A stretch of 8,436 nt of DNA from Actinomycetota bacterium (GTDB lineage: Bacteria; Actinomycetota; Acidimicrobiia; Acidimicrobiales; Acidimicrobiaceae). Positions 6,076 to 8,436 of this stretch are shown here, in pieces. The stretch covers positions 1 through 8,436 of the forward strand of contig SIRY01000208.1 in the NCBI GenBank assembly GCA_004366215.1, in the 5' to 3' direction. How positions within the stretch are numbered: position 1 is the first letter of the stretch; every line of letters starts with the position of its first letter. The notes under the pieces are model-generated. The model saw only the letters and a list, made by a program, of their open reading frames with translations. It ran no database searches and had not been told where the DNA came from. The position numbers and the translations under genes are program-made.

Positions 6076-7722
6076 GTGCGCCGGGTTCTCGCTCGCGCCG
6101 TCGTCATCCGGCCGGTCTCACGGTCGGTGGTCGCCGGTTTGAGCTTGCTCGCGATCGCGATTCCGGAGCAGATCGCGACGGCGCACCTCATCGGCATGCC
6201 GGCGCGCGCAGGCCTCGTGAGCTTCGTGGCGGGCCCGGTGGGCGGCTCGGTGGTCTTTGCGCTCGTCGGATCCACCACGACGCTCTCATCCGGAGCGGAC
6301 TCGACGATCGCCCCGATCATCGCCCAAGGGGTGGTCGCAGCACAGCTGAGTGGGGCGAGCGCCGTCGCGGGCATCGGGTTTGCAAGCCTCGTCGTTGGGG
6401 TCGCCGTCGTTGCGGCAGCGTTGGCACGAGCGTCGTGGATCGCAGACCTGCTGTCGCTACCGCTCGTCGAAGGCGTGTTCCTCGGCATCGCAGTCACCAT
6501 CGCGGTCAGCCAGCTCGCGAGCGCGATGGGGCTCGTACCGCCTCACGCCTCCACGGTGCTGCAGCTCGTCGAGCTGTCGCGCGAGGTGCTGCGGGCTCAT
6601 CTCCTGCCGTCGCTCATCGCGCTCGGCGTGGTCGTCGTGATCGTGGTGGGCGAGCGGCTCGCGCCTGGGGCTCCCATGCCGCTCGTCGCACTCATCGTCG
6701 CGACGATCGTCGTCGTCGCTGGCCACCTCACGCGCCGCGTGGCTGTGCTCGGGCCGACTCGCGGCGGCCTTGGAAGGCTCGGCGTCGCGATCCCACCCGG
6801 TCACGCGCTCGCCCCCCTCGTGGGCGCTGCTCTGACTGCGGCGTTCGTCGTGCTCGTCCAGACCGCAGCCACGCAGCGCTACCTCTCATCACTGACGGCG
6901 ACGACGTCCTCCCTCGACCTCGATCTCGCGGGGGTTGGGCTGGGAAGTGTCGTCGCAGGCCTCGTCGGGGCGTTCGCCGTCGACGCGAGCCCTCCTCGCT
7001 CCGTGCTCGTCGCACGAGCCGGTGGGCGTTCGCAGCTCGCTGGCCTCGTCGCGGCTGGTGGCGTCGCACTCCTCGCAGCGCTCGGCATGGGGCTGCTCAC
7101 AGACGCTCCGATCGCCGCATTCGCCGGGACGCTCCTCGTCGTCGCGAGCCGGCTCGTGCGACCTGATGAGTGGCGTTCGCTGTGGCAGACCTCGCGCGTC
7201 GAGGCCGTCTTGGCCGGGATCGCCGCCCTCAGCGTCGTGGCGCTCGGTGTCGAGCGAGGCGTCGTCGTCGCCGTCGGCCTCGCGCTCGCCTTTCGCCTGC
7301 GCGGGCTAGCCCGGCCAGAGGTCGTCGAGCTCGTCCAGGAGCCCGGAACCGATCACTGGATCGACCCACGGACAGCTCCCGGCCAGGCGCGTCGCGACAT
7401 CCTCGTGCTCGCCGTTCGAGCGCCGCTGTGGTTCGGAGACGCTGAGGTCGTCGAGCGGCGCATCCTCGAGGTCACCTGCGAGCGACTCCACGCTCGTCAC
7501 GGGGTGTCGCTCGTCGTCATCGACGCTGACGGGATCCCCGACGCCGACGTGACGGGAGCTCGCTCGATGCGAGACCTCGAGGTCACCTGCGGTCGGCTCG
7601 GGGTTCAGCTCGTCTGGGCCCGGCTCCTGCCCGGCGTCGCACGAACCTTGCTGGCGCAGGGCGTGCACTCGGCGGCCGCTGCGGCTCCAGACGTCGCGAC
7701 CGCAGTGCAGCAGCGCGAGTGA
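6076..7722 (+). CDS. SulP-family anion transporter with C-terminal STAS domain
   Basis: A 548-residue inner-membrane protein. Family members carry sulfate, bicarbonate or other anions, and the substrate cannot be told from the sequence. From about 10 to 405 there are many hydrophobic segments, for example 49-64, 98-116, 181-192, 203-216 and 322-341. Family signatures: AIAIPEQIATAHLIGMPARAG at 26-46 (the AIPQxxAYA-type first helix), GADSTIAP at 73-80, and ASPPRSVLVARAGGRSQLAG at 304-323. A STAS domain fills about 438-545, with the typical VVIDADGIPDADVTGARSM at 480-498; in other members it has a regulatory or targeting role. Length and order are normal. The gene diverges from the nuclease operon and converges on the dehydrogenase remnant, with 24 bases between the stops. 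Proximity to sqdB (a sulfite user) is suggestive only, as an unrelated operon lies between. Confidence 0.9.
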   Translation: MRRVLARAVVIRPVSRSVVAGLSLLAIAIPEQIATAHLIGMPARAGLVSFVAGPVGGSVVFALVGSTTTLSSGADSTIAPIIAQGVVAAQLSGASAVAGIGFASLVVGVAVVAAALARASWIADLLSLPLVEGVFLGIAVTIAVSQLASAMGLVPPHASTVLQLVELSREVLRAHLLPSLIALGVVVVIVVGERLAPGAPMPLVALIVATIVVVAGHLTRRVAVLGPTRGGLGRLGVAIPPGHALAPLVGAALTAAFVVLVQTAATQRYLSSLTATTSSLDLDLAGVGLGSVVAGLVGAFAVDASPPRSVLVARAGGRSQLAGLVAAGGVALLAALGMGLLTDAPIAAFAGTLLVVASRLVRPDEWRSLWQTSRVEAVLAGIAALSVVALGVERGVVVAVGLALAFRLRGLARPEVVELVQEPGTDHWIDPRTAPGQARRDILVLAVRAPLWFGDAEVVERRILEVTCERLHARHGVSLVVIDADGIPDADVTGARSMRDLEVTCGRLGVQLVWARLLPGVARTLLAQGVHSAAAAAPDVATAVQQRE

Positions 7723-7736
7723 GCTACCGCCAGCTC

Positions 7737-7755
7737 CTCGGCGAGCTCAGCCGAG
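7737..7755. terminator. Weak hairpin between convergent SulP and MDR genes
   Basis: CTCGGC (7737-7742) pairs with GCCGAG (7750-7755) around a 7-base loop. It sits after the SulP stop and across the TGA of the minus-strand dehydrogenase frame (7749-7747). The stem is short and no T-tract follows, so a terminator role is only plausible. Confidence 0.3.
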
Positions 7756-8436
7756 CGCGTGCGTGAGGACGAGCTTGCCGCGGAGGCCTCCGCGCTCTTG
7801 GCGCCGGTACGCGTCGGCTCCCGCTTCGAGGCGTGAGGTCGCAGCGACGGGTACGCGGAGCGAGCCCGCGCGCACGAGTTCGAGGAGCCGGCCGACCCCC
7901 TCACCGTCGGGCTCGACGAGGGGTTCGAGGAGGCGAACGTCGCGCCGTTGAGCGAGTTGCCGCAGTGGGGGCGTGGCTCCGTCGGCGATCGCAAGGACGG
8001 TCCCCCCCTCCTTGGTTGCCTCGATCGCGTGCACGAGTTCGTCACCGCCGATGAGGTCGACGACGAGGTCGAACAGTGCGGGTCGGCTCGTTGGCAGCTT
8101 CGCGAGGTCGGTCGTCGTCACGACCTCACTCGCACCCCACGACTCGAGCCCTCGGCCTCCTCCAGGTCGTACCACGGCGACGCAGTGCGCCTCTCGTGCG
8201 GCGCGACGCAGTGCGCCTCTCGTGCGGCGGCGAGCTGCAGGCTGAGTCGCCCGACGGCGCCGTCTGCGCCAAGTACCGCCACCGTCGAGCTCGTCGCAGG
8301 CGGTGCGATCTCGCTGAGCGCTTGCCACGCGGTGAGTCCTGCGAGCGGTAGTGCTCCGGCCGTGACGTCGTCGACCTCATCTGGGACGGTGGCGAGCTCT
8401 CGAGCCCGGGCGACACAGAGCGTTGCGTGGCAGCCG
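7747..8436 (-). pseudogene. MDR-family oxidoreductase (quinone-oxidoreductase-like), 3' part, frameshifted by a 26-bp duplication
   Basis: The gene enters from the right edge on the minus strand. The first frame (codons from 8435) reads GCHATLCVARARELATVP, then ALPLAGLTAWQAL and the cofactor motif VAVLGADGAVG, typical of the NAD(P)-binding domain of medium-chain dehydrogenases. After AAAREAHCVA the frame is lost and stops at 8118-8120. The rest continues in a second frame, with VVRPGGGRGLESWGASEVV, FDLVVDLIGG, GGTVLAIADG and the C-terminal GGLRGKLVLTHALG, ending at 7747. The switch lies exactly in a perfect 26-bp tandem repeat (8177-8229). Removing one unit gives AAAREAHCVAVVRPGG and a single uninterrupted ORF. 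The family reduces quinones or enones with NADPH, but the N-terminal catalytic domain lies outside the window, so the substrate and any zinc sites cannot be judged. Confidence 0.82.
8177..8229. repeat. Perfect 26-bp tandem duplication disrupting the MDR gene
   Basis: Two identical 26-bp units lie head to tail at 8178-8203 and 8204-8229. The base at 8177 also matches the next unit, giving 53 bases of perfect period-26 sequence, with mismatches on both sides. Twenty-six is 2 modulo 3, so the extra copy shifts the minus-strand reading frame, which is otherwise intact and family-like on both sides. Confidence 0.92.

Noticed and set aside
5556..7166. 536-residue plus-strand ORF across the nuclease and SulP genes
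   Set aside because: It runs antisense to the nuclease motifs and out of frame through SulP, and is Arg-rich and motif-free; a shadow.
67..7722. sqdB and SulP as a sulfur-metabolism island
   Set aside because: They are separated by an unrelated sortase and a nuclease/ATPase operon, and the SulP substrate is unknown; the link is too weak to claim.

Overview
The window is GC-rich bacterial DNA (roughly two thirds G+C by eye) with GTG starts, purine-rich Shine-Dalgarno sites and TAnnnT-type -10 boxes. It also encodes a sortase and an actinobacterial-style SbcD/YhaO-like nuclease paired with a YhaN/SbcC-like ATPase. This points to Actinomycetota; an acidimicrobial or related lineage is possible, but that is inference. 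There are no RNA genes, CRISPR arrays or insertion sequences that I can see.

Layout from left to right. (1) A plus-strand gene for a UDP-sulfoquinovose synthase (SqdB family, 67-1320), with a strong Shine-Dalgarno. (2) A plus-strand membrane-anchored sortase (1406-2050) that keeps the His and Cys of the catalytic triad but shows no Arg after the Cys. (3) Converging on it, a minus-strand operon (6032 down to 2066): an Mre11/SbcD/YhaO-like metallophosphoesterase followed, with a one-base stop/start overlap, by a 944-residue coiled-coil ATPase. That ATPase has a beta-rich insert where a zinc hook would be expected and carries a C-terminal winged-helix-like domain. (4) Divergent from the operon, a plus-strand SulP anion transporter with a C-terminal STAS domain (6076-7722). 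(5) Converging on that, the 3' part of a minus-strand MDR-family (quinone-oxidoreductase-like) gene that runs off the right edge.

The most striking observation is that two of the five genes are broken in the same way. The nuclease gene is frameshifted by a perfect 11-bp tandem duplication (5575-5596). The dehydrogenase gene is frameshifted by a perfect 26-bp tandem duplication (8177-8229). Both unit lengths are 2 modulo 3, and removing one copy in either case restores a clean, family-like reading frame. They may be real recent mutations, reversible ON/OFF duplications, or an assembly artefact; read mapping would decide.

The nuclease and ATPase should form one complex that processes DNA ends or structures. 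The frameshift would remove the second half of the nuclease and also uncouple translation of the ATPase. The SqdB, sortase, SulP and MDR genes have no clear shared pathway with that operon. SqdB (sulfite use) and SulP (anion uptake) could both touch sulfur metabolism, but nothing in the sequence proves a link.
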